DNA from: Saccharina japonica
Taxonomy: Eukaryota; Sar; Phaeophyceae; Laminariales; Laminariaceae
Length of the DNA stretch: 64,000 nt
NCBI GenBank assembly: GCA_008828725.1
Contig: MEHQ01004496.1
Coordinates: forward strand, 29,360-93,359
Reading direction: 5' to 3'
In this document: positions 63,040 to 64,000 of the stretch, piece after piece
Layout of the letters: each line of letters opens with the position of its first letter
Position numbering within the stretch: the stretch's first letter is position 1
Notes under the pieces: model-generated
What the model saw: only the letters and a program-made list of their open reading frames with translations
The model's database searches: none
Told to the model about the DNA's origin: nothing
Program-made: the position numbers and the translations under genes

Positions 63040-63510
63040 TTTTTAAGCGATTTGTGTCAGCACAGAAACCTTTTTTTTAGTGACCGGCAAGTAGTTGATG
63101 GGTGTGCGTGGTGGGTGAGAGAGTTACTGGGTGGGTCGGTTGGTCCCTGGGCTGGTAGTCCCACCATCATCGCCAACACCACCCACCAACATTTCTTGTT
63201 AAGCGATGCGTGTCAGCGCAACAACCTTGTACAGTGGGTATTAAGTGGATCGCTGGGCTGTGTGTGTTGGTGCATATTATATGGAAACGACGAAAACTGG
63301 CAGGGCATCATGTATGTATGTGTACTATTAATACTACAATGCTGTGTACTGGGCAGGTCAAATACGTACGTAGGTGCAGGTATAATCACAAAAAGAAAAA
63401 TGGTACAATGGTTCCAAGATCAAGTTATCGTAAAAAAATGAAACAAAATTATCATGTATATGTGTACTATTAATACTACTCTGTGTACTGGGCAGGTCAC
63501 ATACTGGAAT
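63040..63510 (+). repeat. Short direct repeats
   Basis: TTAAGCGATTTGTGTCAGC (63047) resembles TTAAGCGATGCGTGTCAGC (63198); GTGTACTATTAATACTAC plus CTGTGTACTGGGCAGGTCA occurs near 63319 and 63461. Confidence 0.75.
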
Positions 63511-63590
63511 AATATTATATTACCGAAAATGCGAAAAAAAAAAAACTGGTACCATAATGACGAACTGACTGAGCAGGTACAGCAGCAGCT

Positions 63591-63755
63591 ATTAAGAAAC
63601 AGGAAATCTGGTCCAGGCTGGATTTCTTATTTAAAAGAGAGTGGTTTCTACACTAACTTCAAGATAACGCCTCTCGAATTGCTTATTTTTCTCTAAAACT
63701 CAGCCTGGCTTTCTTATTAGCCTGTTTCTTATTAGGTGTACTGTACTGTACAGGT
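63591..63755 (+). repeat. Family I dispersed repeat, copy 2
   Basis: Counterpart of 280-460: GGCTGGATTTCTTATT, CACTAACTTCAAG, CTCTAAAACTCAGCCTGGC, TTTCTTATTAG. Confidence 0.6.
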
Positions 63756-64000
63756 ATCAGCAGCAGCAGCAGCAGATAATAAATGGGATAGACAAAAAAA
63801 AAAAAAAATGCTGCTGCTGCTGTACGAGTGCGACCCGGGAACCACCACCAAACCACGGGACGAAGCCACCACCAACCACCACCAGCCACTACGAGCAACA
63901 ACAACTTCTGGTGCTCCTGCGGCTCGTGGGGCAGGGGTGGTGGCGGTGGTGGTGATGGTCGTCGTTGTGGTGTTTGCTGGTGATGGTGGTGTGTGTGCTG

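Larger units (their letters stand above)
60347..64000. other. Upstream of CCDC25 exon 2; no gene recognised
   Basis: The missing CCDC25 first exon and promoter should lie here or beyond, but no short exon with a VFYFT-like start, correct phase and donor was convincing. Contents: family T (60552-60693), a TCTGTCTGCTCG tract (61660-61700), two diverged duplications, CAG/CAA repeats, family I and GGT-rich ends. Open frames up to 138 residues look random. Confidence 0.55.

Noticed and set aside
63025-63441. 138-residue plus-strand ORF near the window end
   Set aside because: Composed of short direct repeats; no conserved motif or supporting neighbour.
1-64000. LTR retroelements or other virus-like fossils
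   Set aside because: No gag/pol-like reading frame, no paired long terminal repeats and no capsid-type sequence was recognised by eye.

Overview
This window is eukaryotic nuclear DNA, intron-rich and repeat-rich, from a draft assembly: it has an N-run and a leftover sequencing adapter. Two protein-coding genes can be read by hand through GT/AG-bounded exons whose phases all match. Exons are GC-rich; introns are longer, AT-richer and packed with short transposon relics and simple repeats. Two short TTAGGG/CCCTAA tracts suggest telomeres of that type. The gene structure and telomere type would fit a stramenopile such as a brown alga or relative, but that placement is a low-confidence inference.

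Layout: (1) 1-544 holds no recognised gene, only a dispersed repeat that recurs at the far end of the window. (2) 545-51358, plus strand: one giant gene of 36 exons giving 1757 residues plus stop, with the first exon probably upstream. It encodes an armadillo (ARM) repeat protein: an N-terminal low-complexity part of about 320 residues with acidic and lysine-rich stretches, a superhelix of very roughly 25 ARM-type repeats (about residues 325-1430), and a Gly/Pro/acidic C-terminal tail. Its introns carry nearly all the transposon relics. (3) 51359-55280: convergent intergenic space without a recognised gene. (4) 55281-60346, minus strand: exons 2-7 of a CCDC25/Jlp2-family gene (NFACT-R, formerly DUF814); the short first exon was not found. 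(5) 60347-64000: no recognised gene, several diverged duplications and simple repeats.

Repeat families (letters are mine): T, TA-flanked 105-140 bp palindromic MITEs, 12 copies; S, 60-80 bp Stowaway-like palindromes; W, a Tourist/Harbinger-like MITE with GGGCCC ends and TTA/TAA duplications, found twice and both times at the same site inside family F; F, a 250-490 bp element with inverted ends; A, a roughly 540 bp element bounded by C-runs, with many truncated copies; B, a second C-run-ending family sharing A's terminal motif; C, a GATC/ATACAG-rich element; G, GGGTC/GACCC foldbacks; H, I, J and K, smaller dispersed repeats.

The points most worth a second look are: the 51-kb ARM gene itself; a near-identical tandem duplication that doubles one ARM exon whose phase forbids using both copies, next to a second 615-bp tandem duplication; decayed pseudo-exon copies downstream of exon 21; the nested W-in-F history with empty sites present in the same window; the C-run-bounded family A; and a Nextera adapter embedded at 19385-19403. 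The two genes share no evident pathway: the ARM protein is probably a scaffold, and CCDC25 belongs to the NFACT-R family related to ribosome-quality-control factors.
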